The notes: generated by a model not told the origin, from the sequence alone. A DNA stretch of 64,000 nt from Nocardioides eburneiflavus (GCF_004785795.1 NZ_SRRO01000001.1:3720001-3784000), one strand, 5' to 3'. Counted from the first letter of the stretch, positions 36,855 through 47,189 are shown. Translations and numbers: made by a program.

Positions 36855-37558
36855 GGCGCGGTGATGTCCTTCTCGGTGCCGTAGTCGGCGAAGTCGACGG
36901 TGTAGGTCATCGGCTCGGCGCGCGGGTAGAAGACGCCGGTGAGCGTAGCCTTGCGCAGCTCGCCGTCGTCGCTGACCTGCCACTCGACGTCGAAGGTGTC
37001 GCCCGACGACGACGGGATGATGGCGTCCATCGCGTCGCCGGGCACGGTGCCGGAGTAGGTGGTGAGGATCTCGGTGTTGTCGACGCCGCCGCGCACGCTC
37101 TCGCCGGTCTCGGGGGACTCGGTGAGGCCGAGGAGCCCGGCGAAGCCTTCGTCGCCGATGAGGCCCGCGGGGTCGGGAGCGCCGTACTCCTTGGGGTTGA
37201 CCTTGTTCCAGCCGGGCGCGAACGGCAGCTGCGCGTAGACGGTGTCGTCGACGGCGACAACGGGCACGTCGGCGCTCTGCCCGGCGAAGACGACCGTGAT
37301 CGTCCCGTCGAAGGCGGGCGCGTCGGTGACCGTGCCGACGGCGCGGGTGATGCCGGAGACGCCCTGGGGCAGCGCGTCGGTCGACAGGGTGAGCTCGACG
37401 CCGCTGGTCTCGGCGAGCGTCGTGGCAGCCTGCGCGAGGACCTCCTCGGCGCTCGGGCCGTCGTCGCCGCCGGCCTCGTCGCCCGAGCAGGCGGCGAGCA
37501 GGGGGAGGGACAGGAGGACCGCCGCCGCGGTCGTGGCGGGGCGTCCGGAGGTGCGCAT
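36851..37558 (-). CDS. LppX/LprAFG-family lipoprotein
   Basis: 235 residues. Lipobox LLAACSG with Cys24, then an LppX/LprAFG fold: PSAEEVLAQAATTLAETSGVELTLSTDALPQ, VVAVDDTVYAQLPFAPGWN and EWQVSDDGELRKATLTGVF are typical. These proteins hold acyl-lipids in a hydrophobic pocket at the outer face of the membrane. ATG 37558 is preceded by GGAAGG (ribosome-binding site). It starts 5 nt after the ParC stop and is coupled to the MFS gene. Confidence 0.88.
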   Translation of the reverse strand: MRTSGRPATTAAAVLLSLPLLAACSGDEAGGDDGPSAEEVLAQAATTLAETSGVELTLSTDALPQGVSGITRAVGTVTDAPAFDGTITVVFAGQSADVPVVAVDDTVYAQLPFAPGWNKVNPKEYGAPDPAGLIGDEGFAGLLGLTESPETGESVRGGVDNTEILTTYSGTVPGDAMDAIIPSSSGDTFDVEWQVSDDGELRKATLTGVFYPRAEPMTYTVDFADYGTEKDITAP

Positions 37559-37562
37559 GGGC

Positions 37563-40064
37563 TCAGCCTTCCACAGGAGTGGGTGCCCCCGGCGGCGCCG
37601 CGACCAGCGCGACCACCTGCGCGGCGACCGGCGAGGCCACTGCCGAGATGGGCTGCGGGGCGGGCACCCCCGAGCCGTCTCGACGCCCGTTGGCCTCCGG
37701 CAGCTCGACGGGGGCGCCACTGGACGCGGCCGCCCGGGCGGGACCCGGCCCGGCCCAGGCCGTGACGAGCGTGTCCTCGCCCTTGAGGAACCGGTGGCTG
37801 CGGACGCCCCCCGTGGCGCGGCCCTTGCCGGGGTACTCGCTGAACGGCGTCACCTTCACCGCGCCCGCCTCGGTGCCCGGGAGCGCGGTCGAGGAGCCGG
37901 AGGCCGTGACGACGACGGCGTCGTCGGGGTCGAAGGCGCCGAAGAACGCCACTCGCTGCCCGGCGCCCAGCTTGATGCCGGCCATGCCGCCGCCGGAGCG
38001 GCCCTGGGGGCGTACGCCGGACGCAGGGAAGTGCAGCAGCTGGGCGTCGGACGAGATGAAGCAGAGCTCCTCCTCGCCGGTCACCAGCTCGACGGCACCG
38101 ACGACCTCGTCGCCGTCCTTGAGCCCGATGACCTCCCAGTCGTCGCGGTTGAGCACCTCGGGGTTGACCCGCTTGACCACGCCGTCGCGGGTGCCGAGGG
38201 CGAGGCCCGGGCCGTCGGTGGCCAGCGAGGTGAGAGCGAGCGGGCGCTCGCCGGGGTCGAGGGCGACCAGCTCGCTCAGCGACAGCGTGCCCTGGAGGTT
38301 GGGGTCGTTGGCGGTCGACGGGAGCTCGGCGTTGCCGAGGTCGAGGACCGAGAGCCTGACCAGGCGACCGCGGTTGGTGAGGACGCCGACCTCGCCGCGC
38401 TTGGTGGTGCGGACGGCGGAGACCGTCACGTCGTGGCTGGTGCGGTCCCCGCCACGTCCGGGCAGCTCGACGTCCTTCGTACGGGCCAGCAGCCCGGTGG
38501 ACGACAGCAGCACGAAGCACGGGTCGTCGGCGACCTCGACCGAGGTCGCGGCCGTGATGGCGGGAGCGGCACCCAGCAGGACCGTGCGCCGGGGCGTGCC
38601 GTGCTCCTTGGCGACGTCGGTGAGCTCGTCGGAGACGACCTTCCGCAGCAGCTTCTCGTCGGCCAGGATCGCGTCGAGGTACTCGATGGTGCGCTCGAGC
38701 TCGCCCTTCTCCTTCTCGAGCTCCAGCTTGCTGAACTTCGTCAGCCGGCGCAGCGGCATGTCGAGGATGTAGTCGGCCTGCACCTCGGAGAGCTCGAAGA
38801 TCGAGATGAGCCGCTCCTTGGCCGCGGCCGCGTTGTCGGAGCCGCGGATGACCTGGATGACCTCGTCGATGTCGAGGATGGCGATGAGGAGGCCGTCGAC
38901 GAGGTGCAGCCGGTCAGCGGCCTTGCCGCGACGGAACGACGACCGGCGGCGTACGACGTCGAACCGGTGGCCGAGGAAGACGTCGAGCATCTCCTTGAGC
39001 CCGAGCGTGCGCGGCTGGCCGTCGACGAGGGCGACCGCGTTGATGCCGAAGGAGTCCTCGAGGGCGGTCTGGCGGTAGAGCTGCTCGAGGATCGCCTCAG
39101 GGACGAAGCCGTTCTTGACCTCGATGACCAGCCGGAGCCCGTGCTCGCGGTCGCTGAGGTCCTTGATGTCCGAGATGCCCTGCAGCTTCTTGGCGAGCAC
39201 GAGCTTCTTGATCTGCTCCATCACGCGCTCGGTGCCCACGCCGTAGGGGAGCTCCGTGACGACGATGCCCTTGCGACGCGCGGTCACCGACTCGATCCGG
39301 GCCGTGGCACGCATCTTGAACGTGCCGCGACCGGAGTCGTAGGCGTCCCGGATCCCGTCGAGACCGACGATCTTGCCGCCGGTGGGCAGGTCCGGACCCG
39401 GGATGAACCGCATCAGGTCGTCGAGCGAGGCCTTGGGGTGGGTGATCAGGTGCTTGAGCGCCTGGACGACCTCCACGAGGTTGTGCGGGGCGATGTTGGT
39501 CGCCATGCCGACCGCGATGCCGGCGGAGCCGTTGACCAGCAGGTGCGGGATGGCGGCCGGCAGGACGACCGGCTCCATCTCGCGGGAGTCGTAGTTGGGC
39601 TTGAAGTCGACGGTGTCCTCGTCGATGGACGCCGTCATCGCCACCGCGGCCGGCGCCATCCGGCACTCGGTGTAGCGCATCGCGGCGGGGGAGTCGTCGG
39701 GCGAGCCGAAGTTGCCGTGCCCGTCGACGGTCGGCAGCCGCATCGACCAGGGCTGCGCCATGCGTACCAGGGCGTCGTAGATCGCACCGTCGCCGTGCGG
39801 GTGCAGCCGACCCATGACCTCACCGACGACGCGGGCGCTCTTGACGTGCCCGCGGTCGGGCCGCAGGCTCATGTCGTCCATCGTGTAGAGGATGCGGCGC
39901 TGCACCGGCTTGAGGCCGTCGCGCGCGTCGGGCAGCGCCCGGGAGTAGATGACCGAGTAGGCGTACTCCAGGAACGACGTCTGCATCTCGTCGCGGATGT
40001 CGGTGTCGAGGATGTGCTCCTCGAAGTCGTCCGGGAGGGGCTCGGTCTTCGTGCGTCGTGCCAT
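37563..40064 (-). CDS. parC: type IIA topoisomerase subunit A (ParC/GyrA paralog)
   Basis: 833 residues. The breakage-reunion domain begins near residue 30 and has catalytic Tyr131 ([10 protein letters not shown]). The C-terminal beta-pinwheel carries degenerate repeats and there is a Pro/Ala-rich tail. At the position matching E. coli GyrA Ser83 it has Gly93 ([10 protein letters not shown]), common in actinobacterial ParC. It pairs with the ParE-type gene. ATG 40064 has GGGGAG upstream. A longer frame reads back over the next gene but is antisense. Confidence 0.92.
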   Translation of the reverse strand: MARRTKTEPLPDDFEEHILDTDIRDEMQTSFLEYAYSVIYSRALPDARDGLKPVQRRILYTMDDMSLRPDRGHVKSARVVGEVMGRLHPHGDGAIYDALVRMAQPWSMRLPTVDGHGNFGSPDDSPAAMRYTECRMAPAAVAMTASIDEDTVDFKPNYDSREMEPVVLPAAIPHLLVNGSAGIAVGMATNIAPHNLVEVVQALKHLITHPKASLDDLMRFIPGPDLPTGGKIVGLDGIRDAYDSGRGTFKMRATARIESVTARRKGIVVTELPYGVGTERVMEQIKKLVLAKKLQGISDIKDLSDREHGLRLVIEVKNGFVPEAILEQLYRQTALEDSFGINAVALVDGQPRTLGLKEMLDVFLGHRFDVVRRRSSFRRGKAADRLHLVDGLLIAILDIDEVIQVIRGSDNAAAAKERLISIFELSEVQADYILDMPLRRLTKFSKLELEKEKGELERTIEYLDAILADEKLLRKVVSDELTDVAKEHGTPRRTVLLGAAPAITAATSVEVADDPCFVLLSSTGLLARTKDVELPGRGGDRTSHDVTVSAVRTTKRGEVGVLTNRGRLVRLSVLDLGNAELPSTANDPNLQGTLSLSELVALDPGERPLALTSLATDGPGLALGTRDGVVKRVNPEVLNRDDWEVIGLKDGDEVVGAVELVTGEEELCFISSDAQLLHFPASGVRPQGRSGGGMAGIKLGAGQRVAFFGAFDPDDAVVVTASGSSTALPGTEAGAVKVTPFSEYPGKGRATGGVRSHRFLKGEDTLVTAWAGPGPARAAASSGAPVELPEANGRRDGSGVPAPQPISAVASPVAAQVVALVAAPPGAPTPVEG

Positions 40065-40107
40065 GGGGGCATTCTCCCCGGTGCCCGCGCCCCAGCCGCC
40101 GGGGGCA

Positions 40108-40139
40108 CGCCGGGGAGGAGGTCTTGATACGGCTCGCTC
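40108..40139. repeat. possible dispersed intergenic repeat
   Basis: GGTCTTGATACGGCTCGCTC... followed by GGCTACGCGACC (about 40121-40152). This resembles the inverted-end TTGATACGGCTCGCT element seen between genes in Nocardioides-type genomes, from memory only. A weaker echo (GGCTCGCTCGCTGG) lies near 23484-23497. Confidence 0.3.
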
Positions 40140-40166
40140 GGCTACGCGACCGACGAGGGGGGCCGA

Positions 40167-40172
40167 TACATT
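40167..40172 (+). promoter_or_regulatory. -10 element, leaderless, for the GNAT/acyl-CoA-synthetase fusion
   Basis: TACATT, 6 nt before the GTG at 40179. Confidence 0.5.
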
Positions 40173-40178
40173 GCTGTC

Positions 40179-42902
40179 GTGACCGAAGCGGACGCGGCAA
40201 CGGACGACGTGGTGGTGCCGGCTGCGCCCCGGCACTGGGAGGCGGACGTCCTGCTGCGGGACGGGCGCGCGGCCCACATCAGGCCGATCCAGCCGGAGGA
40301 CCGTGACCTGCTCGTCGAGTTCTACAGCCGGGTCTCCGACGAGTCGAAGTACTACCGGTTCTTCTCGCCGATGCCCGAGCTCTCCGAGCGCGACCTCGAC
40401 CGGTTCACCCGGGTCGACCACCGCGACCGGGTCGCGATGATCCTCACCGTGGCCGGGCAGATGATCGCGGTCGGCCGCTACGACATGATCCGGCCGGGCT
40501 ACGCCGAGGTCGCGTTCCTCGTCGAGGACAAGCACCAGGGCCGGGGGATCGGCCAGCTCCTGCTCGAGCACCTCGCCCAGGCCGGGCGCGAGCGCGGGAT
40601 CGAGGAGTTCGTCGCGGAGGTGCTCCCCGACAACCAGGCGATGATCCACACGTTCAAGGACGCCGGCTACCAGGTGAGGAGCACCTACGAGGACGGGGTG
40701 ATGGAGCTGGTCTTCCGCATCGACCCGACCGACACGGCCATCGGCGTGATGGAGCAGCGCGAGCACCGCGCCGAGTACGCCTCGATCGAGCGGTTCTTCT
40801 CGCCCAGGTCGGTGGCGATCATCGGTGCGAGCCGGCGCCAGGACACCATCGGCCGCGCGCTCGTGCGCCATCTCGTCCTCGGCAACTTCACCGGCCGCAT
40901 CCACGTGGTGAACCCCAGCGCCGACTCGGTGTCGGGGATGCCGGCGTGGAAGTCGGTGGGGGAGATCCCCGGCGACGTCGACGTGGCGATCGTCGCCGTG
41001 CCGGCCGAGTCCGTGCAGGACGTCGTGCTCGACTGCGCCGCCAAGGGCGTGCACGGCCTCGTCGTGATCTCGTCGGGCTTCGCCGAGACGGGCGAGGAGG
41101 GCCGGATGCGGCAGCGGCGCCTGGTCGGGCTGTCCCGCTCGTACGGCCTGCGCCTGATCGGCCCCAACGCCCTCGGCATCATCAACACCGATCCCGAGGT
41201 GCAGCTCAACGCCTCGCTCTCGTCGGTGATGCCGCCGCGCGGGCGCGCCGGCTTCTTCTGCCAGTCCGGCGCCCTCGGGTCGGCGATCCTCGAGAAGGTG
41301 CAGAACCGTGGACTGGGCCTGACCACCTTCGTCAGCGCCGGCAACCGCGCCGACGTCTCCGGCAACGACCTCCTCCAGTACTGGGAGGAGGACGACGCGA
41401 CCGAGGTGGTGCTGCTCTACCTCGAGTCGATCGGCAACCCGCGCAAGTTCTCCCGCATCGCCCGTCGCGTCAGTCGGCGCAAGCCCATCGTCGCGGTCCG
41501 GTCGGGGCGGAGCTCCCAGGGCGTGCCGATGGGTCACGCCGTCCGCAAGATCGGGGCACCCGCCCAGGCCGTCGACGCCATGTTCCGCCAGGCCGGGATC
41601 ATCCAGGTCGAGTCGCTGGAGGAGATGTTCGACGTCGCGCAGCTCCTCGCCCACCAGCCGCTGCCGCGCGGGCGCCGGGTCGCGATCGTCGGCAACTCCG
41701 ACGCCCTCGGGCTGCTCGCAGCCGACGCCGCCAACTCGGTGGGCCTCGTCGTCAACCGGCAGGAGGCGCTGGGCGCCGACGCGACCGCCGAGGACTTCGA
41801 GGACGCCCTCGACGCGGCGATCGACGATCCCGAGGTCGACGCGGTCGTCGCGATCTTCATCCCGCCGCTCAACGTGGCCGGTGCCCGCGAGGACGTCGCC
41901 AACGTGCTGGCCGCCGTCGGCGAGCAGTCCGACAAGCCGATCGTGTCGACCTTCCTCGGCACCGAGGGCGTGCCCGAGCTGCTGCGCGTCCCGGACGTCG
42001 CCGGGTCGAGCGCGGGCCGCGGGTCCGTGCCGTCCTACCCGGCGGTGGAGGCCGCCGTGCGCGCGCTCGCGCACGTCGTCGAGTACGCCGTGTGGGTCCG
42101 GGTGCCGCAGGCGACGGTCGCGGAGCCGAGCGTCAACGACCTCGACGGCGCCCGCCACCTCGTCAACGAGGTGCTCATGCGCCACCCCGAGGGCCGCGAC
42201 CTCGACTTCGACGAGCAGAACCGGCTGCTGCGCGCCTACGGCATCGACCTGTGGGACACCTACGCCGTGGCGTCCCTCGACGAAGCGACCGCGGCGGGCG
42301 AGGCCCTCGGCTGGGACGTGGTGCTCAAGGCGACGGCCGACCACCTCCGCGACCGGCCCGACCTCGCCCACGTGTGGCGCAACATCGACACCCCCGACGA
42401 GATGGCGGACGCGTGGGCGTCGCTCAACGCGCTCATCACCGACCCGGACCGCGCCGGTTTCGTCGTGCAGCGCAACGCGCCCCCGGGTGTCCCGGTGACG
42501 ATCGCCACGATGGAGGACCCGCTGTTCGGGCCGGTGCTGTCCTTCGGCATGGGCGGTCCGCTGACCGAGCTGCTCGGCGACCGGTCGTACCGCATCCCAC
42601 CCCTGGCCGACCACGACGCCCAGGACATGGTGCGCGAGATCAAGGCGTCCCCGCTGCTCTTCGGCTACCGCGGCAGCGAGATCGTCGACGTCGCCGAGAT
42701 CGAGCGGCTGGTGCGCCAGGTGGCCCAGCTCCAGCACGACCTGCCGCAGGTCCGGGCCCTCCAGCTCCCGCTGGTGCTCGCCGGTGCGGCGGGTGCGACG
42801 GTGCTCGGCGCGAGCGTACGGGTGGAGCCGGTGAAGGACCCGCGCTCGGACTGGTTCGTCCGCCGGCTCAGCACGATGCCCGGGGACACGATGCCGGACT
42901 GA
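40179..42902 (+). CDS. GNAT acetyltransferase fused to NDP-forming acyl-CoA synthetase (Pat-type)
   Basis: 907 residues. The first ~190 residues are a GNAT domain (motif [17 protein letters not shown]). From ~200 follow the CoA-binding Rossmann domain ([21 protein letters not shown]), a succinyl-CoA-ligase-like domain and a C-terminal ATP-grasp (FSGAADGD-type loop is not clearly intact). Enterobacterial Pat has the order reversed, with GNAT at the C terminus; the N-terminal order is the actinobacterial form. Such proteins acetylate acetyl-CoA synthetase lysines, so a role in metabolic control is likely. Leaderless GTG start. Confidence 0.88.
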   Translation: MTEADAATDDVVVPAAPRHWEADVLLRDGRAAHIRPIQPEDRDLLVEFYSRVSDESKYYRFFSPMPELSERDLDRFTRVDHRDRVAMILTVAGQMIAVGRYDMIRPGYAEVAFLVEDKHQGRGIGQLLLEHLAQAGRERGIEEFVAEVLPDNQAMIHTFKDAGYQVRSTYEDGVMELVFRIDPTDTAIGVMEQREHRAEYASIERFFSPRSVAIIGASRRQDTIGRALVRHLVLGNFTGRIHVVNPSADSVSGMPAWKSVGEIPGDVDVAIVAVPAESVQDVVLDCAAKGVHGLVVISSGFAETGEEGRMRQRRLVGLSRSYGLRLIGPNALGIINTDPEVQLNASLSSVMPPRGRAGFFCQSGALGSAILEKVQNRGLGLTTFVSAGNRADVSGNDLLQYWEEDDATEVVLLYLESIGNPRKFSRIARRVSRRKPIVAVRSGRSSQGVPMGHAVRKIGAPAQAVDAMFRQAGIIQVESLEEMFDVAQLLAHQPLPRGRRVAIVGNSDALGLLAADAANSVGLVVNRQEALGADATAEDFEDALDAAIDDPEVDAVVAIFIPPLNVAGAREDVANVLAAVGEQSDKPIVSTFLGTEGVPELLRVPDVAGSSAGRGSVPSYPAVEAAVRALAHVVEYAVWVRVPQATVAEPSVNDLDGARHLVNEVLMRHPEGRDLDFDEQNRLLRAYGIDLWDTYAVASLDEATAAGEALGWDVVLKATADHLRDRPDLAHVWRNIDTPDEMADAWASLNALITDPDRAGFVVQRNAPPGVPVTIATMEDPLFGPVLSFGMGGPLTELLGDRSYRIPPLADHDAQDMVREIKASPLLFGYRGSEIVDVAEIERLVRQVAQLQHDLPQVRALQLPLVLAGAAGATVLGASVRVEPVKDPRSDWFVRRLSTMPGDTMPD

Positions 42903-42913
42903 GCACTGCGTGA

Positions 42914-42919
42914 CAGACT
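42914..42919 (+). promoter_or_regulatory. -10-like element for the DUF5998 gene
   Basis: CAGACT, 6 nt before the ATG at 42926. Confidence 0.4.
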
Positions 42920-42925
42920 GCAGGC

Positions 42926-43507
42926 ATGCCCCGCTCCACCCGTGACGCGGACGTCTCCCACGACCTCCGTCAGGCGATCCACCGCACCGGCTACTACCCC
43001 GAGGTCGTCGCTGACGGCGTCTTCTCCGCCGCCGGCGGCGAGGAGGTGCTCTCCTACTTCGTGCACCACGAGACGACCTTCGACCACGAGGAGGTGCGCC
43101 GGCACCTGACGGCGCTGCTCCTGACCCCGACCCGGCTCGTGATCGCCCACACCGACGAGCACCCGGGCGACGACCTGCTGCCCGAGCCCTACACCTCGAC
43201 CACGACCGAGGCCGTCACGCTCACCTCGATCCGCACCGTGGTCGTCACGCGGATGGTGGCCAACCCGACGGCTGGCGTCGCCCCGCCGGCGGAGGCCGTG
43301 CTGACCATCGGCTGGGGAGGGGTCGGTCGCCTCGACCTCGAGCCGGCGGCCTGCTCGGACCCCGGGTGCGACGCCGACCACGGCTACACCGGCACCCTGG
43401 CCGGCGACGACTACACGCTGCGGGTTTCGGCTGCCGCCGAGGGAGCCGACGCAGTCGCCGGGCTCCTCGGCTTCGCCGACGCGCTCTCGGCGCGTACGCG
43501 TGGCTGA
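42926..43507 (+). CDS. DUF5998 protein
   Basis: 193 residues of the actinobacterial DUF5998 pattern ([57 protein letters not shown]). Soluble, with a Cys pair ([11 protein letters not shown]) that might bind metal. It is almost always followed by the phosphodiesterase-like gene present here 9 nt downstream, suggesting a shared operon and function, still unknown. Confidence 0.85.
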   Translation: MPRSTRDADVSHDLRQAIHRTGYYPEVVADGVFSAAGGEEVLSYFVHHETTFDHEEVRRHLTALLLTPTRLVIAHTDEHPGDDLLPEPYTSTTTEAVTLTSIRTVVVTRMVANPTAGVAPPAEAVLTIGWGGVGRLDLEPAACSDPGCDADHGYTGTLAGDDYTLRVSAAAEGADAVAGLLGFADALSARTRG

Positions 43508-43516
43508 GCCGCCCGC

Positions 43517-44653
43517 GTGACCGTGGGGATCGACGGATCGGGCTTCACCCTGCCGGCCTACGGCGACCGCTCGCTCGCCGACGTCGTGCCGGCAGTCGCG
43601 CGAGCGCTCGGCGCGCCCCTCGGGGGCCACCCCGGCGGGTTCGAGCTGCCGCCGGCGCCGTCGTACGTCGTCTTCCTGGTCGACGGCATGGGTGCGGAGC
43701 TGCTCGTACGCCACGCCCACGCCGCGCCCTACCTCTCCGCGCTGCTCGAGGGCTCCGCCACGGGCACCGCGGGCGTGCCGTCGACGACCGCGACGTCTCT
43801 GACCTCCCTCGGCACCGGCCTCGTTCCGGGCGCGCACGGCCTGGTCGGCTTCACCGCCCGGATCCCCGGCACCGACCGCCTGCTGAACCACCTCTGGTGG
43901 GACAAGTCCGTCGACCCCGTCGAGTGGCAGCCGCACCCGACCGCCTTCGGGCGACTCGCGCACGCGGGTGTCCACGTCACCTCGGTCAACAAGCGCGACT
44001 TCGACGGTTCCGGCCTCACCCTCGCCTCGCAGCGGGGAGCGACGTACGTCGGCGCCGACCGCGTCGGCGAGCGGATCGCAGCGACCGTCAGCGCCTCCGC
44101 CGCCCGGCCGTCCCTGACGTACGTCTACGACTCCGACCTCGACTGGACGGGCCACAAGTTCGGCGTGGCCTCGACCCAGTGGCTCCAGCAGCTCGCGATG
44201 GTCGACGCCGAGGCCGAGCAGCTGCGCGAGGCGCTGCCCGCGTCCACCCGTCTCCTCGTCGTGGCCGACCACGGGATGGTCGACGGCCCGCGCGAGGCCC
44301 GCGTCGACGTCGACGCGGTCGACGGGATGCGCGACGGGGTGGCCCTGCTGGGCGGGGAGGCGCGGTTCCGCCACCTCTACTGCTCGGCCGGGGCCGTCGA
44401 CGACGTCGCCGCCACCTGGCGCGAGGTCCTCGGACCGCGGGCCACCGTCCTCACCCGCGAGGACGCCATCGGCCGTGGCTGGTTCGGCGCGGTGCAGCCG
44501 GGCGTCCTCCCGCGGCTGGGCGACGTGATGGTCGCCTGCCACGACGACACCGCGATCGTGTCGACCCGCGACTTCGCCTACGAGGACACCCTCGTCGGGC
44601 TGCACGGCTCGTTGACGTCGACGGAGATGTCGATCCCCATCCTCGTCGGCTGA
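43517..44653 (+). CDS. alkaline phosphatase-family phosphodiesterase
   Basis: 378 residues from GTG 43517. It is a type I phosphodiesterase/nucleotide pyrophosphatase of the alkaline-phosphatase superfamily. Metal-site motifs are FLVDGMGAEL, the nucleophile region GVPSTTATSLTSL, SDLDWTGHKFG and VVADHGMVD. No signal peptide is seen, so it is probably cytosolic. It overlaps nothing but follows the DUF5998 gene by 9 nt, with no terminator between. The stop region contains a 12-base tandem duplication (44642-44667). Confidence 0.88.
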   Translation: MTVGIDGSGFTLPAYGDRSLADVVPAVARALGAPLGGHPGGFELPPAPSYVVFLVDGMGAELLVRHAHAAPYLSALLEGSATGTAGVPSTTATSLTSLGTGLVPGAHGLVGFTARIPGTDRLLNHLWWDKSVDPVEWQPHPTAFGRLAHAGVHVTSVNKRDFDGSGLTLASQRGATYVGADRVGERIAATVSASAARPSLTYVYDSDLDWTGHKFGVASTQWLQQLAMVDAEAEQLREALPASTRLLVVADHGMVDGPREARVDVDAVDGMRDGVALLGGEARFRHLYCSAGAVDDVAATWREVLGPRATVLTREDAIGRGWFGAVQPGVLPRLGDVMVACHDDTAIVSTRDFAYEDTLVGLHGSLTSTEMSIPILVG

Positions 44654-44667
44654 ACCTCGTCGGCTGA
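44642..44667 (+). repeat. 12-base tandem duplication at a stop codon
   Basis: CCTCGTCGGCTGA occurs twice in a row at the end of the phosphodiesterase gene (first copy ends 44653, second 44667). It duplicates the last codons and stop. Confidence 0.7.
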
Positions 44668-44677
44668 GCGCGTCGCC

Positions 44678-45340
44678 TCAGCCGAAGGGCAGCGGCTCCG
44701 GCGCGAGGCTGACCGCCTTGGCGCGCGCCGCGGTGAGGCGGCGACGGTGGTGCTGGCGGCACAGCACCTCGTACGCGACGTCGTGGGGGCCGGCAGGCGG
44801 CTCGTCGGCCTGCTCGACGTCGCCGACGACGATGACCTCTCCGTCGGTGACCATCACGCCGTTCTCGGTGCGCGCGTTGTGGGTGGCGCGCTTGCCGCAC
44901 CAGCACAGCGCCTCCACCTGGAGGACGTTCATCCGGTCGGCCAGCTCGACGAGCCGGGCGCTGCCGGGGAACAGGAACGAGCGGAAGTCGGTCAGGATGC
45001 CGAAGGCGAAGACGTCGATCTGGAGCTCGTCGACGACCTTGGCGAGCTGGTCGATCTGCTCGGCGGAGTAGAACTGTGCCTCGTCGCAGATGAGGTAGTC
45101 GATCCGGCCGCCGCGGGTCAGGGAGTCGACGACGTAGGCCCAGAAGTCGAAGTCGGCGCCGACCTCGAGCGCGTCGTGCGTCAGCCCGAGCCGGCTGGAC
45201 AGCACGGCCTGGCCCGAGCGGTCGTGGGTGGTGAAGATCCGGCCGACGCGTCCTCGAGCGGCGTGGTTGTGGTTGGTCTGGAGCGCCAGCGTCGACTTGC
45301 CGGAGTCCATCGTGCCCGTGAAGAAGTGCAGTTCAGCCAT
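44678..45340 (-). CDS. tdk: thymidine kinase
   Basis: 220 residues, type II thymidine kinase. P-loop FTGTMDSGKST, the acidic base region CDEAQFYSAEQ, and a zinc-binding pair CWCGKRATHN with LCRQHH. It salvages thymidine to dTMP. ATG 45340 is chosen because MAELHFFTGTMDSGKS begins the fold. The candidate -10 CAGGAT lies 10 nt before it, longer than for neighbours. Divergent from the sulfurtransferase gene across 55 nt. Confidence 0.93.
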   Translation of the reverse strand: MAELHFFTGTMDSGKSTLALQTNHNHAARGRVGRIFTTHDRSGQAVLSSRLGLTHDALEVGADFDFWAYVVDSLTRGGRIDYLICDEAQFYSAEQIDQLAKVVDELQIDVFAFGILTDFRSFLFPGSARLVELADRMNVLQVEALCWCGKRATHNARTENGVMVTDGEVIVVGDVEQADEPPAGPHDVAYEVLCRQHHRRRLTAARAKAVSLAPEPLPFG

Positions 45341-45382
45341 GACCCGGCGAATCCTGTCACAGCGACCGTCCGGAGCGGCGGC

Positions 45383-45388
45383 TACCGT
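45383..45388 (+). promoter_or_regulatory. -10 element, leaderless, for the sulfurtransferase
   Basis: TACCGT, 7 nt before the GTG at 45396. Confidence 0.5.
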
Positions 45389-45395
45389 GCCGGGT

Positions 45396-46223
45396 GTGGA
45401 CGACGACTTCGGCACCGGGCCCCTGATCAGCGCCGACGAGCTCGCGGCCACGCTGGGGCGGGTCACCGTCCTCGACGTGCGCTACGTCATGGGCGGACCG
45501 GCCGGGCGCGGCGAGCACGCGGCGGGCCACGTGCCGGGAGCGGCGTACGTCGACCTCGACGACGACCTCGCCGACCCGCCGGGCGTGGGCGGGCGCCACC
45601 CGCTGCCCGACGAGGATCGCTTCGAGGCGGCCATGCGGCGTGCCGGTGTCGACCCGGACCGCCCCGTCGTGGTCTACGACGACTGGCAGGGGCGGGCCGC
45701 GGCGCGGGCGTGGTGGTTGCTGCGCTTCCACGGCCACTCCGACGTCCGCGTCCTCGACGGCGGGTGGACGGCGTGGCGCGACGGCGGACACCCGGTCGAG
45801 ACGGGGGAGACCGGGCCCGTGCCGGGCGGGTTCACCGTCTCGCCGACCAAGCAGATGCCGGCGATCGGCGCCGGGGAGGTCCTCGGCGTCGAGGTCCTCG
45901 TCGACGCGCGCGCCCCCGAGCGCTTCCGCGGCGAGACCGAGCCCGTCGACCCCGTCGCCGGTCGTGTCCCGGGCGCCGTCAACGTGCCAACCACGGCCAA
46001 CCTCGACGAGGACGGCAGGTTCCTGCCGCCGGACCGGCTGCGCGAGGCGTACGCCCGAGTGGGCGCTGACGAGGCGACCACTGTCGCTGCCTACTGCGGC
46101 TCGGGTGTGACCGCCGCCCACGACGTGCTCGCGATGGAGGTGGCCGGCATCCGGGCGGCGCTCTACCCCGGCAGCTGGAGCGAGTGGGTCACCGACCCGG
46201 AGCGGCCCGTCGAGACGGGGTGA
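45396..46223 (+). CDS. thiosulfate/3-mercaptopyruvate sulfurtransferase
   Basis: 275 residues, two rhodanese domains. The active Cys234 sits in YCGSGVTA in the C-terminal domain; the N-terminal domain lacks it, as usual for this class. CGSGVTA is closer to 3-mercaptopyruvate sulfurtransferases (SseA) than to thiosulfate rhodaneses. It moves sulfane sulfur to cyanide or thiols. Its stop abuts the sepH stop (convergent). Confidence 0.88.
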   Translation: MDDDFGTGPLISADELAATLGRVTVLDVRYVMGGPAGRGEHAAGHVPGAAYVDLDDDLADPPGVGGRHPLPDEDRFEAAMRRAGVDPDRPVVVYDDWQGRAAARAWWLLRFHGHSDVRVLDGGWTAWRDGGHPVETGETGPVPGGFTVSPTKQMPAIGAGEVLGVEVLVDARAPERFRGETEPVDPVAGRVPGAVNVPTTANLDEDGRFLPPDRLREAYARVGADEATTVAAYCGSGVTAAHDVLAMEVAGIRAALYPGSWSEWVTDPERPVETG

Positions 46224-47189
46224 TCAGTCGCTCTTGCCGCCGCCGAACATGATCTCGTCCCAGCTCGGCACCGAGGCCCGGCCGCGCTTCTTCGCGGGCC
46301 GCGGCCTGGGCTCGGCGGGCGCCTCTGCGGCCGGCTCTGCGGCCGGGTCCTGCCGCGGCTCGTCGGCGTCGTCCTCGCCGCGCGCCTGGTCGTCGAGGTA
46401 GGCCTCCATCGGCTGCTCGGTGCCGAGGTCGGTGGAGAGCTCCATCGTGGTCTCCGTGGCCGACTCGTCGTCGGTGACCATCTCGATCGCATCGTCTCCG
46501 AGGGGTACGTCTCCGAGGGGTACGTCGCCGCCGGCGGCGCTGAGTCGGCGCTGGCGTGCGGCCGCGAGGTCGTCTGCGGCGGCGGAGTCGGGTGCGGCGG
46601 CGTCGGGCGCGGGCAGGGCGACGTCACCCACCAGCCACCGGGCGTCCTCGTCGTCGACCGTCACGAAGCTGCCGCGCGGGTCGTGGGAGAAGGTCGCGGT
46701 GCCGACCCGGCCGGCCACGTCGTACAGCGCCGTCAGCGTCCAGCGGCCGTCCTCGCGACGCCAGGCGTCCCACTCGACGCTCCCGGGGTCGACGTTGTGC
46801 GAGCGCAGATGGGCGTTGACGGCCTCACCGAGGGTGCGGGCCCCGGAGTCGCCGCTGCGGCGGCGCATCGAGGCGAGCTGGGCGCGCTCGGCCACGTGGG
46901 CACGCTCGGCGAGGACGGGGGCGGCGAACGCCATGATCTTCTCGACCGAGGTGCCGGCGGCGTGCGCGACCGCCTCGGGGCTCTCGCCCGCGCGGATGCG
47001 CATCTGGATGTCGCGGGGGCGGAGGCTTGATTCCATCGGGATCTCCAACTGGCCGGTGCTCTCGGGCGTGCTCGACAGGGCCCTGCGGAGCCGGGCGTCG
47101 ATCGCCAGGGTGTGCTCCTGGCCCGCGTCGTCCACCAGCAGCAGGCGCTTGCCGTCCACGCTGCGTCCGGTGAACGTCAGCTTGGCCAT
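46224..47189 (-). CDS. sepH: cell division protein SepH (DUF3071)
   Basis: 321 residues. The N-terminal DUF3071 domain (residues ~1-165: RLLLVDDAGQEHTLAID, RDIQMRIRAGESPEAVAHAAGTS) includes the HTH-like segment that binds FtsZ in Streptomyces SepH. A disordered acidic and Ala/Pro-rich C terminus with a conserved tail (RASVPSWDEIMFG) follows. It stimulates FtsZ assembly. A short tandem repeat GDVPLGDVPLGDD lies near residue 228. ATG 47189. Confidence 0.9.
   Translation of the reverse strand: MAKLTFTGRSVDGKRLLLVDDAGQEHTLAIDARLRRALSSTPESTGQLEIPMESSLRPRDIQMRIRAGESPEAVAHAAGTSVEKIMAFAAPVLAERAHVAERAQLASMRRRSGDSGARTLGEAVNAHLRSHNVDPGSVEWDAWRREDGRWTLTALYDVAGRVGTATFSHDPRGSFVTVDDEDARWLVGDVALPAPDAAAPDSAAADDLAAARQRRLSAAGGDVPLGDVPLGDDAIEMVTDDESATETTMELSTDLGTEQPMEAYLDDQARGEDDADEPRQDPAAEPAAEAPAEPRPRPAKKRGRASVPSWDEIMFGGGKSD

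Noticed and set aside
37242..40127. A 961-codon open frame antisense to parC
   Set aside because: No domain, Arg/Asp/Val-rich composition typical of the mirror of a GC-rich gene.
40065..42737. Long upstream extension of the parC frame
   Set aside because: It is antisense to the GNAT/acyl-CoA-synthetase gene. ParC similarity begins at the ATG at 40064.
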